A stretch of DNA of 64,000 nt from Nevskia sp. (GCA_023229645.1 JALNYU010000018.1:1-64000), one strand, 5' to 3'; positions 43,280 to 52,369 are shown, numbered from the stretch's first letter. Program-made: numbers and translations. Notes: generated by a model from the letters alone, not told the origin.

Positions 43280-45801
43280 TGGGCGCCCTCGGTCGATGCG
43301 ACGCCCGCTTCCAGCCCGCGGACTTCGGCCGCGGTTTCGCAGGCTAACGCCTGCTGTACCAGGGCCTGCAATTCGCCGAATTGGCAGCCACGCAGCCGCG
43401 CCTTGACGGCCGAAACATCGCGCGGCGTCATCGAAAGTTCCTGCACGCCGAGGCCGGTCAGCAACATCGCGCCATAAGGATCGCCGGCTAAACCGCCGCA
43501 AACGCCGACCCAGCGGCCGTGCTGCGCGGCGCCCTCGACGGTCTGTTTGATTAGCCGCAGCACCGCCGGGTGCAGGCTATCGGCTTCGGCCGCGAGTTCC
43601 GGGTTTTGGCGGTCTATCGCCAAGGTGTACTGGGTTAAATCATTGGTGCCGATTGAGAAGAAATCGGCGTGCCGCGCCAACACATCGGCCTGAATCGCCG
43701 CTGCTGGCACCTCGATCATGATGCCGAGCGGTACGGTCGGCGCCTGCAGCTCGGCGCGAATGCGCTCGCAGGTGCTGCGCAGCGCCAGTAGTTCTGGCAC
43801 CGAGGTGATCATCGGAAACATGATCGATAACGCGGCGCCGTCGCGCGCGGCGCGGTAGAGCGCGCGCAGCTGCGGTTCGAGCAGATCGGCGCGGCGCAGC
43901 AGCAAGCGTGCGCCGCGCACGCCCAGGAACGGATTTTCCTCGTGCGGAAGATCCAAGTGCGGGACTTGTTTATCGCCGCCGATGTCCAGCGCGCGCACGA
44001 TCAACGGCCGGCCGCTGAGCGCCTGCGCCATCGCGGTATAGGTGGCGTATTGCTCGTCCTCGGTTGGCGCGCTGCCGCGCTCTAAAAATAGGAACTCGGT
44101 GCGCATCAAACCCACGCCTTCTGCGCCTTGCTCCAAGGCCAATGCGGCTTGTTCAGGCAAGTTGATATTGGCGCCGATGTCGACGTGGTGGCCGTCACGG
44201 GTACGGGCCGGCAGGCTGCGCTGCTCGGCTTCGAGCAGCCGCGTCTCGCGCTGGCTTTCAATCCAAGCCTGCGCCGCGGCGAGATCGGTGGCTGACGGAT
44301 TTAGATAAATACGGCCGTTATTGCCATCGATAATCACCGGCGTATCGGCCGCGAGATCCAGCAAGGCGTTGCCGGCAGCAACCACCGCCGGCAGCCCTAA
44401 CGTGCGCATCAAGATTGCTGAGTGCGATGTCGGGCCGCCGAGTGCGGTGGCGAGTCCGGCGATACGGCTGGGATCAAGCACCGCTGTGTCTGACGGCGAT
44501 AAATCGGCGGCGACGAGTACGCTGCCGGCCGGCATATTGGCGGGCGCCTCACGCCGCAGTGCTGGGTTGATTTGCTCCAGTACGCGACGGCCGACATCGC
44601 GCAAATCCGCCGCGCGTCCGGCGAGCACCGCATTGCCCAGCGCCGAAAGCTTGCCGGCCATGCGTTCGATGGCTTGATTCCAGGACCATGCCACGCCGTG
44701 ACCTTCGACCATCAGCTGGCAGGTCAGCGTGATCAAATCAGTATCGTTTAGCAGTTCGCCCTGGGCTTTGAAAATGGCTGCGTCCGCGGCGCCCAAGCGG
44801 CGCGCGGTATCGTCGGCAACGGCTTTTAGCTGCAGGCGCGTGGTAACAATCGCGTCTTGCAGTACGGCGCCGCCGTTTTGTAGCGGCTCCGGATGATCCG
44901 GTACCGGCGTGACGTCGGCGATCAAGCGATGCACCGTGCCAATCGCCAAGCCGGGGCTGGCACCAATGCCGGTAATCGTCAGCGGCGCATCGGTCGGCGC
45001 CCAGCCCAGAACCGGCGCCACAGCGCGGCGGGCGGCTTGCTCGGCGTCGCTTCGTTCCTGTGCGACTAAGCTTGTAATCACGGATTTCAGGCGCTGCAGC
45101 GCGGCGCTGGCTTCGCGGCCTTCGGCGGAGACGATAACGCGATCGCCCTGGCGCAGGCCGAGTTGCAGCAGCGATACCAGATTTTTTGCGTCGGCGATTT
45201 GGTTGCCGCTGCGCACTTGAATCGCGGCGGCACTCGCGCGCGCCGTTTCGACCCAGCGCGACGCCGGCCGTGCGTGCAGGCCGGCTGGGTAGGCGACGGC
45301 CCACTCGAATCGCTCGGCGAGATCAGTTACCGGTACGTCGATGATGAGCGTCGGCGCGTCCTCGCTGAGCGCTTCAGCAATATCTTCGGCGCGCGTGGTT
45401 CGGAACAGCTGAGCCAACCGGACTTCGTCCTGCATCAAACGCGTTAAGCGGCGCAGGATTGTGATGTGTGCATCCGACTGCGCGGCAATCGCAACCGCGA
45501 GATACGCAGTTTGGCCTTCGTTCCAAACAATCCCACCCGGGATTTGCAGCACGGCGATGCCGTTACGGCGGACCATATTGCGGTCTTCACCGAGCCCGTG
45601 CGGGATAACAACGCCGTGGCCCAGAAAGGTATTCGCAACCGCTTCTCGGCGCAGCATGCTGGGGACATAAGCGGGGTCGATGCAGCCCGCGGCCACCAGC
45701 AGCTGTGCCGCCTGCCGAATGGTGTCGGATTTGTCTGCGGGCGCTGCGCCGAGGCGGATTAACTCCACTGGCAACAGCGTGATCGGTGTGGCGATTGACA
45801 T
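43276..45801 (-). CDS. fruB: Fructose PTS multiphosphoryl transfer protein (EIIA-HPr-EI)
   Basis: Cytoplasmic fusion of 841 residues that carries the whole phosphate relay from PEP to FruA. EIIA-Fru (about 1-150) has its His68 in GHGVVIPHGLGED. HPr (about 165-250) has His176 in YPAGLHARPAS. Enzyme I (about 272-835) has His460 in LGGPTSHSAILMRTL, the PEP-binding MRTEFLFLERG and SIGTNDLTQY segments, and the Cys of VGVCGGLAGDP. All active residues are present. The ATG at 45801 has GGAGGAG upstream. This FruB/MTP type is standard in Pseudomonas and Xanthomonas and makes the fructose system independent of general PTS enzymes. Confidence 0.95.
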   Translation of the reverse strand: MSIATPITLLPVELIRLGAAPADKSDTIRQAAQLLVAAGCIDPAYVPSMLRREAVANTFLGHGVVIPHGLGEDRNMVRRNGIAVLQIPGGIVWNEGQTAYLAVAIAAQSDAHITILRRLTRLMQDEVRLAQLFRTTRAEDIAEALSEDAPTLIIDVPVTDLAERFEWAVAYPAGLHARPASRWVETARASAAAIQVRSGNQIADAKNLVSLLQLGLRQGDRVIVSAEGREASAALQRLKSVITSLVAQERSDAEQAARRAVAPVLGWAPTDAPLTITGIGASPGLAIGTVHRLIADVTPVPDHPEPLQNGGAVLQDAIVTTRLQLKAVADDTARRLGAADAAIFKAQGELLNDTDLITLTCQLMVEGHGVAWSWNQAIERMAGKLSALGNAVLAGRAADLRDVGRRVLEQINPALRREAPANMPAGSVLVAADLSPSDTAVLDPSRIAGLATALGGPTSHSAILMRTLGLPAVVAAGNALLDLAADTPVIIDGNNGRIYLNPSATDLAAAQAWIESQRETRLLEAEQRSLPARTRDGHHVDIGANINLPEQAALALEQGAEGVGLMRTEFLFLERGSAPTEDEQYATYTAMAQALSGRPLIVRALDIGGDKQVPHLDLPHEENPFLGVRGARLLLRRADLLEPQLRALYRAARDGAALSIMFPMITSVPELLALRSTCERIRAELQAPTVPLGIMIEVPAAAIQADVLARHADFFSIGTNDLTQYTLAIDRQNPELAAEADSLHPAVLRLIKQTVEGAAQHGRWVGVCGGLAGDPYGAMLLTGLGVQELSMTPRDVSAVKARLRGCQFGELQALVQQALACETAAEVRGLEAGVASTEGAQ

Positions 45802-45841
45802 GGCTGGACTCCTCCAGAGTTGTCGTTATTGTTTTTGTATG

Positions 45842-45855
45842 TGAAAACGTTTTCA
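45842..45855. promoter_or_regulatory. LacI-family operator palindrome near fruB
   Basis: TGAAAACGTTTTCA is a perfect 14-base palindrome 40 bases upstream of fruB. The central CG and flanking AAA/TTT are what LacI/FruR-type repressors recognise. The divergent regulator gene is the obvious ligand, releasing the site when fructose-1-phosphate is present (inference from characterised FruR proteins). Confidence 0.75.
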
Positions 45856-45899
45856 TAGCTGTGTCAAGCGCCGTTCATCGCCGCGCATCCTGATCTCGC

Positions 45900-45913
45900 T
45901 GGAAGCGCTTGCA
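45900..45913. promoter_or_regulatory. Second operator-like site between fruB and fruR
   Basis: TGGAAGCGCTTGCA contains a perfect AAGCGCTT core (45903-45910) with partly symmetric flanks, another common LacI-family half-site pattern. It lies midway between the two stronger GAAAACG sites and may help form a repression loop. It is weaker evidence than the other two. Confidence 0.45.
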
Positions 45914-45951
45914 AAATCGGCTTTATTTGTTTATGAATACCGCCGCCAAAG

Positions 45952-45965
45952 TGAAAACGATTTCT
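45952..45965. promoter_or_regulatory. Third operator-like site at the fruR start
   Basis: TGAAAACGATTTCT differs from the fruB site by two bases and ends just before the ATG at 45969. This supports that ATG as the true regulator start, since longer frames would put the operator in coding sequence. It fits autoregulation. Confidence 0.6.
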
Positions 45966-45968
45966 GAA

Positions 45969-46964
45969 ATGACCGTAAGCATTAAGGATGTTGCGCGTGC
46001 CGCTGGCGTTTCTCCGGCTACGGTGTCCCGCGCGCTTGGCCGCGGCCCGGTTAGCGATGCACTACGTGAGCAAGTTGCCGCCGCGGTGCGCGCAACCGGC
46101 TATCGGCCGAATTTGGCGGCGCGACGCTTGCGTTCTCAGCACACAGGCACGATTGGCTTGATCGTCGCGGACATCCGCAATCCGTTCTTTACCGCGGTTG
46201 GCCGTGCGGTCGAAGAAAGTGCTTACCAAGCCGGCATGCGCGTCATCCTCTGCAACACGGACGAAGACCCAGAACGGGAAGCGCTGTATTTGGGACTGAT
46301 GCAGGAAGAACGGATTACCGGCCTAATTTTCGCGCCGACGCGCAAAACTGCCGATCAACTTACGCGTCGCGCACTTGATTTCCCGGTGGTGTTGATCGAT
46401 CGCGTCGGCAACAGCGGTTTGCACGACGCGGTGGTGCTGAACAATGTCGAAGCGATGGCCGATTTAGTCACGCACTTGATTGAGCGTGGTTATCGCCGCA
46501 TCGGTGGTTTATTCGGCAACGCCAGCAGCACTGGAGCGCAGCGTCGTGAGGGTTATGAGGCAGCTCTGCGCCGCGCCGGGTTGATGCCCGATGCCCGCCT
46601 TGTGGCGCCTTCGGCCGAGGCGGCTGCGGCGGAACTTAAGCAATGGCTTTCGGAACCGCAGCGACCGGATGCGATTGTCGTCAGTAATAGCTTGTTGTTG
46701 ATGGGCGCGATCAAAGCCGCACGTGCGATGAGCCTGCAGATCCCGTCAGATCTGGCGCTGGCCGGGTTCGATAACGAAAGCTGGACTGAACTGGTTGAGC
46801 CGGGGATGACGGTGATCGAGCAGCCAGTCGAACAAATCGGCCATACCGCGATGGCGCTGCTTTATGAGCGCCTCAAAACACCCACGCAGCCAGTACGCAA
46901 AGTGGTGCTCAGTGGCCGCTGCATCGTGCGCGGCTCTACAGCTGCTGTCGTTGGCGTTGCTTAA
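45969..46964 (+). CDS. fruR: LacI-family regulator of the fructose operon
   Basis: Transcription factor of 331 residues using the ATG at 45969. Upstream ATGs (45909 region and 45933) are in frame but would cover an operator-like palindrome. The helix-turn-helix VSIKDVARAAGVSPATVSRAL, the hinge helix NLAARRLRSQHTGTIGLIV and the periplasmic-binding-protein-like core (IRNPFFTAVGRAVEESAYQ, ARLVAPSAEAAAAELKQWL, ALAGFDNESWTELVEPGMTV) are complete. It is divergent from fruBKA, so it is the likely repressor sensing fructose-1-phosphate. The name is given by context; Cra-like global action cannot be judged here. Confidence 0.88.
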   Translation: MTVSIKDVARAAGVSPATVSRALGRGPVSDALREQVAAAVRATGYRPNLAARRLRSQHTGTIGLIVADIRNPFFTAVGRAVEESAYQAGMRVILCNTDEDPEREALYLGLMQEERITGLIFAPTRKTADQLTRRALDFPVVLIDRVGNSGLHDAVVLNNVEAMADLVTHLIERGYRRIGGLFGNASSTGAQRREGYEAALRRAGLMPDARLVAPSAEAAAAELKQWLSEPQRPDAIVVSNSLLLMGAIKAARAMSLQIPSDLALAGFDNESWTELVEPGMTVIEQPVEQIGHTAMALLYERLKTPTQPVRKVVLSGRCIVRGSTAAVVGVA

Positions 46965-47039
46965 CCCTAGCCCCTGATTTACTTGCGGCGCAGCGTTCAA
47001 GCGCGCGCCGAGTATTCTTAAAAAACTCAAGGAATTGCG

Positions 47040-47861
47040 ATGTCACGTTCGAAAATCAGCCGAGATACTCGGCTTTGTATGTCGTTATCCGCGCGACCGG
47101 GAAATTTTGGCACGCGGTTTCAGAACCATTTGTACCAATTGCTGAATCTCGACTACGTCTACAAAGCGTTTACCACGAAAGATTTATCGGCCGCCGTTGG
47201 CGGCATTCGTGCGCTCGGCATTCGCGGCTGTGCGATATCGATGCCGTTTAAAGAGGCCTGTATTCCGCTGCTCGATTCGCTGGCGCCGTCGGCAACCGCA
47301 ATTTCGTCGGTTAATACCATCGTCAACGATGACGGCCATTTGCGCGGCTACAACACGGACTATCTCGCGATTGTCGAGTTGTTACAGCGGCATCAGGTGC
47401 CGCTGGCTACCACGTTCGCGCTTGCCGGCAGCGGCGGCATGGCGCGGGCCGTTGCCAGCGCGTTGCGCGACGCCGGTTATACCGCCGGCACCTTGATTGC
47501 CCGGAATGCTGAAGCGGGGCAACGCTTAGCGGCCGACTGCAACTATCCCTGGCAGGCAACACTAGGCAATCTGCGGCCGCAGATGCTGGTAAACGTGACG
47601 CCGATAGGCATGGCCGGCGGCGCTGAAGCGGGCGATCTCGCGTTCCCCGCGGAGGTGATCGATGCCGCCGCTTTCGCATTTGATGTCGTCGCGCTCCCGG
47701 CCGAGACCCCGTTTATTCGCTACGCCCGCGCCGCTGGAAAATTGGTAATTACCGGCGCCGAAGTGATTGTTTTACAAGCAGTTGAGCAGTTCGTGCTGTA
47801 CACCGGCGTGCGCCCGAGTGCCGGACAAATCGCCGCCGCCGCTGCTGTCGCATTGGCCTAA
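47040..47861 (+). CDS. Shikimate dehydrogenase-like protein (HI0607/SDH-L type)
   Basis: NADP-dependent oxidoreductase of 273 residues of the AroE superfamily. The N-terminus LCMSLSARPGNFGTRFQNHLY, then YKAFTTKDLSAAVGGIRALG, matches the AroE-like branch typified by Haemophilus HI0607. The canonical AroE reads GxPxxHSxSP there instead. The catalytic Lys (SMPFKEACIPLLD) and Asp (GYNTDYLAI) are kept, and the NAD(P) loop reads ALAGSGGMARAVASAL. SDH-L enzymes reduce dehydroshikimate poorly and their real substrate is unsettled, so I do not call it aroE. AAGGA precedes the ATG. It follows fruR by 75 bases and might be cotranscribed. Confidence 0.85.
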   Translation: MSRSKISRDTRLCMSLSARPGNFGTRFQNHLYQLLNLDYVYKAFTTKDLSAAVGGIRALGIRGCAISMPFKEACIPLLDSLAPSATAISSVNTIVNDDGHLRGYNTDYLAIVELLQRHQVPLATTFALAGSGGMARAVASALRDAGYTAGTLIARNAEAGQRLAADCNYPWQATLGNLRPQMLVNVTPIGMAGGAEAGDLAFPAEVIDAAAFAFDVVALPAETPFIRYARAAGKLVITGAEVIVLQAVEQFVLYTGVRPSAGQIAAAAAVALA

Positions 47862-48170
47862 CCGTATCGGTAGGGCCTATGCGGCTTCGGTTTTTCCGGT
47901 GGGCTGTAAATCGTGTCACAGCTGCCGATGCGCGCTTGTACCGCCCGCTGGCTACGCCATTTGCACTGGATCAATCGGCGGTAAAACGATCATCACGTTA
48001 AATATTTTATGCAACAGGGCCCAAGATTCGACGCGGAATCAGCGGGCCTAGCTATTGCCTGTAAGCGAAGTTATTGAGCAGGCCCTAGGAAAGATTGCTC
48101 GATTTTTGCCTTGAATTTCGGCGCGGCGGTGCCACAACAAGTTAAAATAGAAGCAGAACTGAGGTAAGCC
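47862..48170. other. Intergenic region without identified features
   Basis: 309 bases between the SDH-L gene and fmdB. I found no gene, RNA or strong hairpin. The promoter for the fmdB-DUF502-aspS run should lie near its right end; GAGG precedes the fmdB ATG at the usual distance. Confidence 0.4.
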
Positions 48171-48482
48171 ATGCCGTTTTACGAATATGTGTGTACCCGC
48201 TGCGGCGCAGCGACGACGATTCTGCAGAAAATTTCGGACCCGGTTGCCACGCAATGCCCGAAATGCAACGAGCCGGGGCTCAGCAAGCAAATTTCTGCCG
48301 CTGGTTTCCGATTAAAAGGCGGCGGCTGGTACGAGACCGATTTTAAATCCGGCGATAAGAAAAACTTGGCCGGTGAAGGTAGCAGTGGCGCGGTTGCGAA
48401 AAGCGATAAGCCGGCGGAAAAGTCGGAAGCAGCTGCCGCGCCCGCGACGCCCGCCCCGGCGCCGACGCCCGCCGCTACATGA
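48171..48482 (+). CDS. FmdB-family zinc-ribbon protein
   Basis: Small cytoplasmic protein of 103 residues. It opens MPFYEYVCTRCGAATTILQK and carries a zinc ribbon made of CTRC and CPKC, as in the FmdB regulatory family, whose precise role is not established. After GGGWYETDFK, the tail (about 65-103) is low-complexity Ala/Pro/Lys (PAEKSEAAAAPATPAPAP) and probably disordered. The stop overlaps the start of the DUF502 gene (48479-48482). The order fmdB-DUF502-aspS is common in gammaproteobacteria. Confidence 0.9.
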   Translation: MPFYEYVCTRCGAATTILQKISDPVATQCPKCNEPGLSKQISAAGFRLKGGGWYETDFKSGDKKNLAGEGSSGAVAKSDKPAEKSEAAAAPATPAPAPTPAAT

Positions 48483-49150
48483 GCGAATTGCCGGAGGCCG
48501 CCCAGCCCGCTAACGGCGGAATTGGGCAGCGTGTGTTGCGGCGTTGGCTATTCGCCGGCCTCCTTATCTGGATTCCGCTGGCGGCAACCTTGCTGGTGAT
48601 CCGCTTTCTAATTGGGGTTCTCGACACAAGCTTGCTCCTCATTCCGGCGTCAGCGCGGCCTGATATTCCCGGCCTCGGGGTGATCCTGAGCGTCTTATTG
48701 GTGCTCGGCACCGGCGCGCTGGCGGCGAATTATCTCGGCAGCCGGTTGTTGACTTGGGCCGAGGAGCTGGTTAATCGCATCCCGCTAGTCCGCACGCTTT
48801 ACGGTAGCGTGAAAAAGCTCGCGGAAACGCTCTTTTCGGAAAATTCGTCGTCGTTCAAAAAAGTGGTGTTAATTGAATGGCCGCGCGCGGGCCAGTGGTC
48901 GATCGGCTTTCAAGCTGGCGAGCCAATTCGAGAACTTGCAGCCAAGACTGGCCGCGAGCTGATCCCGGTTTTTGTCCCGACAACGCCGAACCCGACCGGC
49001 GGCTTCATCATGCAAGTCCCGCCGGAATCGGTGACGGTGCTGGATATGAGCATCGAAGAAGGGATGCGCTATATCATCTCGCTCGGTGTGGTGACACCGA
49101 ACGGTGCTAATAGTCCGGCGCGTGCGGTGGCTGCGGTGGGTGACGGCTAG
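48479..49150 (+). CDS. DUF502 inner-membrane protein
   Basis: Protein of 223 residues with two N-terminal membrane helices (LFAGLLIWIPLAATLLVIRF and LGVILSVLLVLGTGALAANY). A cytoplasmic or periplasmic domain follows with the conserved RIPLVRTLYGSVKKLAETLF, IEWPRAGQWSIGFQ, VFVPTTPNPTGGFIMQVP and EGMRYIISLGV. This is DUF502 (COG2928), a widely kept family without an assigned function. Its ATG overlaps fmdB's stop. A longer reading of the following aspS frame overlaps its end, but the true aspS start is downstream. Confidence 0.9.
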   Translation: MSELPEAAQPANGGIGQRVLRRWLFAGLLIWIPLAATLLVIRFLIGVLDTSLLLIPASARPDIPGLGVILSVLLVLGTGALAANYLGSRLLTWAEELVNRIPLVRTLYGSVKKLAETLFSENSSSFKKVVLIEWPRAGQWSIGFQAGEPIRELAAKTGRELIPVFVPTTPNPTGGFIMQVPPESVTVLDMSIEEGMRYIISLGVVTPNGANSPARAVAAVGDG

Positions 49151-49232
49151 GGCGCTCGCAACTTCTGCAATACCCCGGTTGGGGCGTTACAATCCCGTTT
49201 CGATTTCTTCTGAATTTAGTTCTCCCCTGATG

Positions 49233-51035
49233 ATGCGTACTCATTACTGTGGCCAGGTCGCCGAAGCGTTGACCGGCGAAATTGTTCGTGTCTGTGGCTG
49301 GGTGCAGCGCCGCCGCGATCATGGCGGTGTTATCTTTATCGATCTACGCGATCGTGAGGGGCTGCTGCAGATCGTTTTTGACCCGGACGACGCCGAGAGT
49401 TTCGCGCAGGCAGAACGCTTACGCAGCGAGTACGTCGTACAGGTTGCCGGCCGTGTTCGTCCGCGCCCGAGCGGCACGGAGAACGCGAATCTGGCCACTG
49501 GCAAGATCGAAGTTCTGGCGCAGTCGGTTGTTGTGCTGAACCGTTCTGAAACGCCGCCGTTCCAGCTGGATGACGACACTGTTGGCGAAGAAGCGCGCCT
49601 TAAATATCGCTATATCGACCTGCGCCGGCCGCTGATGCAGCGGAATCTGCGTTTGCGTCACGACCTGATCAGCCGCATGCGGCGTTACATGGACGCGCAC
49701 GGCTTTATCGATGTTGAAACGCCGATTTTGACCCGCGCAACCCCAGAAGGCGCGCGCGACTACCTCGTGCCGAGCCGTACCCACGAAGGTAAATTCTTCG
49801 CGCTGCCGCAGTCGCCGCAGTTGTTTAAGCAATTGCTGATGATGGGCGGGCTGGATCGCTACTACCAAATCGCGCGTTGCTTCCGCGACGAAGATTTGCG
49901 CGCCGACCGCCAGCCAGAATTCACGCAGCTCGACGTCGAGACCTCGTTCCTGTCGATGGAAGAGATCATGGCGCTGATCGAGGGCATGTTTGTCGAACTA
50001 TTCAAGGAGATGATGCAGGTCGATCTTGGTACGTTGCCGCATATGTCCTATGCCGAGGCGATGGGCCGCTACGGTTCGGACAAGCCGGATCTGCGCAACC
50101 CGCTGGAACTTATCGAGATCAAAGATCTCGTTGCCGACTCCGAATTCAAAGTGTTTGCCGGCCCCGCGAACGATGCGAAGAGCCGTGTTGTAGTTATGCG
50201 CGTCCCGGGTGGCGGCAAGATTCCGCGCTCGCAGATCGATGACTACACGAAGTTGGTCGGGCAGTACGGCGCACGCGGTTTGGCCTGGATTAAGGTTAAT
50301 GAAATCGCCAAAGGGCGGGATGGCTTGCAGTCGCCAATCGTGAAAAACCTCAGCGATGCCGCGATCAGCGGCATCCTGGCGCGCACCGGCGCGGTTGACG
50401 GCGACCTCCTATTCTTCGGCGCTGACAAATACAAAGTGGTCTGCGACGCCATGGGCGCGCTGCGCATCAAAGTCGGCCTCGATCATGGCTTTACGGCATC
50501 GGGTTGGCGTGCGTTATGGGTTGTCGACTGGCCGATGTTCGAAGAGGACGAGGGCCGTTGGGTTGCGCTGCATCATCCGTTTACCGCGCCGAAAGTATTT
50601 GATGCTGCCGCGCTAGAAGCGGATCCGGGCGGTGTGTTGTCGCAGGGTTATGACTTGGTGCTGAACGGTATCGAAGTCGGCGGCGGTTCGGTGCGTATCC
50701 ATCGCGCCGACATCCAAGCCTCGGTGTTCCGCCTGCTCGGGATCAGTGACGACGAAGCGCGCGAGAAATTTGGCTTCCTGCTCGATGCCCTAAAGTTCGG
50801 CGCGCCGCCGCACGGCGGTATTGCGCTTGGCTTGGATCGCTTGGTGATGTTGATGGTCGGCGCCCAATCGATCCGCGAAGTCATCGCATTCCCGAAAACG
50901 CAGACTGCACATTGCCCGCTGACAAACGCGCCGGGAATGGTTGATACCAAGCAGCTGCGCGAATTATCGATTCGCAGCACTGTAATAGCCGCAAAGCCCG
51001 AAACCAAGCCATCAGCAGAGACCCCCGCATCATGA
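49233..51035 (+). CDS. aspS: Aspartyl-tRNA synthetase
   Basis: Class II aminoacyl-tRNA synthetase of 600 residues. The second of two adjacent ATGs (49230/49233) is used, starting MRTHYCGQ; the frame extends to 49104 without family similarity. An OB-fold anticodon-binding domain (VRVCGWVQRRRDHGGVIFID) comes first. It is followed by motif 1 (ETPILTRATPEGARDYLVPS), motif 2 (QIARCFRDEDLRADRQPEF) and the bacterial GAD insertion (about 290-420). Motif 3 reads GGIALGLDRLVMLM. The lipoprotein gene at 51032 overlaps the stop. Whether it is discriminating or also charges tRNA-Asn cannot be told from this window. Confidence 0.95.
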   Translation: MRTHYCGQVAEALTGEIVRVCGWVQRRRDHGGVIFIDLRDREGLLQIVFDPDDAESFAQAERLRSEYVVQVAGRVRPRPSGTENANLATGKIEVLAQSVVVLNRSETPPFQLDDDTVGEEARLKYRYIDLRRPLMQRNLRLRHDLISRMRRYMDAHGFIDVETPILTRATPEGARDYLVPSRTHEGKFFALPQSPQLFKQLLMMGGLDRYYQIARCFRDEDLRADRQPEFTQLDVETSFLSMEEIMALIEGMFVELFKEMMQVDLGTLPHMSYAEAMGRYGSDKPDLRNPLELIEIKDLVADSEFKVFAGPANDAKSRVVVMRVPGGGKIPRSQIDDYTKLVGQYGARGLAWIKVNEIAKGRDGLQSPIVKNLSDAAISGILARTGAVDGDLLFFGADKYKVVCDAMGALRIKVGLDHGFTASGWRALWVVDWPMFEEDEGRWVALHHPFTAPKVFDAAALEADPGGVLSQGYDLVLNGIEVGGGSVRIHRADIQASVFRLLGISDDEAREKFGFLLDALKFGAPPHGGIALGLDRLVMLMVGAQSIREVIAFPKTQTAHCPLTNAPGMVDTKQLRELSIRSTVIAAKPETKPSAETPAS

Positions 51036-52369
51036 GACGTGTAACGACGATTCGGCATATTATGGCAATGACGGCTACGACACTGCTGGTAACTGGCTGC
51101 AACCCTATCGGCAACGGTATTGGACCTACGAGTCTAACGATAACGTCGCCGACAACAGACCCGCTAACCAGCCGGGCCGCTGCGTATCGTTGTTTGCCTT
51201 CGCAGATGAACGCTGCGCTGGCGTTTAGCGATGGCAGCGTTGGTGACTTCACGAGCCGAGTTCGTTGGACGAGTTCTGATCCCGCTGTCGTTGCAGTTAG
51301 CAACGGTGACATTCCTTTCCCCGGAGCGAGTAACAGTTTTTATCCTCGCGGCACGCTAGTCGCGTCCAATACGCTAACCGGAAGTGCTGTTATCAGCGCT
51401 GATTTTTCTGGACTGTCTAGCAGTCTGAATGTAGACGCCAGCGTTCCAACTGATTTTAAGGTTCAGCTAGTTGATGGAATAAGCGGCACCGTTTCCCCAA
51501 TAGCCGGGGATAGTTTTCGGATGGCACCGGGTTCCTCGCAAGATCTGACGGTCACGGCCTCTCTTGACGGGATCAACCAGAATGTCGAGGCGGCTGCTAC
51601 CTGGAGCTTTGACAACGGAAACCCGCAAATTGCGACGATTGCGCCGCCGTCCGGTGTAATCACTACATTAGGCGCAGGTGGCCCGTTCGTGGCAAGGGCG
51701 ACGTTTCCGGCATGTGGTGATTCCGTAACAGCCAATATCAATGCTGTTCCAGCAACTGGGATTGTTATACGGCCGGAATTTGAAACAAATGGTCAGGCGA
51801 CCGACCTGATTGTTCCCAATAGGGAGGCTTTCCGAATTTTTGCAGACTTCGGATCGGGGCCTGAACAAGATATCAGCTTGGCATCGGTGCTGGTTAGCTC
51901 AAGCGAAGTAGTTGCTTCTGTAAATACTGCACTTGGTGCCACGAGCGTCGTTAGTGCTGTTACCGCTGGCGGACCGGTAACGCTCAATACGACTTTTGCG
52001 CAGATTAATTCGCCTCTTACGGCGCCAGCGGTGGCGCTGACCACGGTATCGGGAACGCTACAGTCGATCGCGATCGAACCCGCTACTGCGACAGTCGTTG
52101 CAGGTAGCAGCGATATCCTGACTTTTCATGTCATTGGGACTTATGCCGATGGCCGTACGCAAGATCTGTCCCGCATCGCGAACTGGATTAGTAGCGACAA
52201 TGGCATTGCAACCGTGTCTACCGGTGTTGGCGCGCCAGGACAGGCGGTTTCCACGAGCCGGACACTAGGTGTTGTAACGATTACTGCCAACATCCCGACC
52301 GCGACCACGGTCACGGCTGCAACGGCACAACTGACGACAACGACAGTTTCTGGATCAGGTCCGCAGTAG
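51032..52369 (+). CDS. Lipoprotein with Ig-like (BIG2) repeats
   Basis: Surface or periplasmic lipoprotein of 445 residues. The signal ends in a lipobox LVTGC with Cys23, and the mature part begins NPIGNGIGPTSLT. Three or more Ig-like modules follow. Landmarks are WTSSDPAVVAVSNGD, ATWSFDNGNPQIATIAPPSG and, at the C-terminus, the clear BIG2 pattern SIAIEPATATVVAGSSDILTF with WISSDNGIATVSTG. The ATG overlaps the aspS stop by ATGA. It would thus be translated with an essential synthetase gene, an odd partnership. Its base use is less GC-rich than aspS, which suggests later acquisition. No partner or ligand can be named. Confidence 0.8.
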   Translation: MRRVTTIRHIMAMTATTLLVTGCNPIGNGIGPTSLTITSPTTDPLTSRAAAYRCLPSQMNAALAFSDGSVGDFTSRVRWTSSDPAVVAVSNGDIPFPGASNSFYPRGTLVASNTLTGSAVISADFSGLSSSLNVDASVPTDFKVQLVDGISGTVSPIAGDSFRMAPGSSQDLTVTASLDGINQNVEAAATWSFDNGNPQIATIAPPSGVITTLGAGGPFVARATFPACGDSVTANINAVPATGIVIRPEFETNGQATDLIVPNREAFRIFADFGSGPEQDISLASVLVSSSEVVASVNTALGATSVVSAVTAGGPVTLNTTFAQINSPLTAPAVALTTVSGTLQSIAIEPATATVVAGSSDILTFHVIGTYADGRTQDLSRIANWISSDNGIATVSTGVGAPGQAVSTSRTLGVVTITANIPTATTVTAATAQLTTTTVSGSGPQ

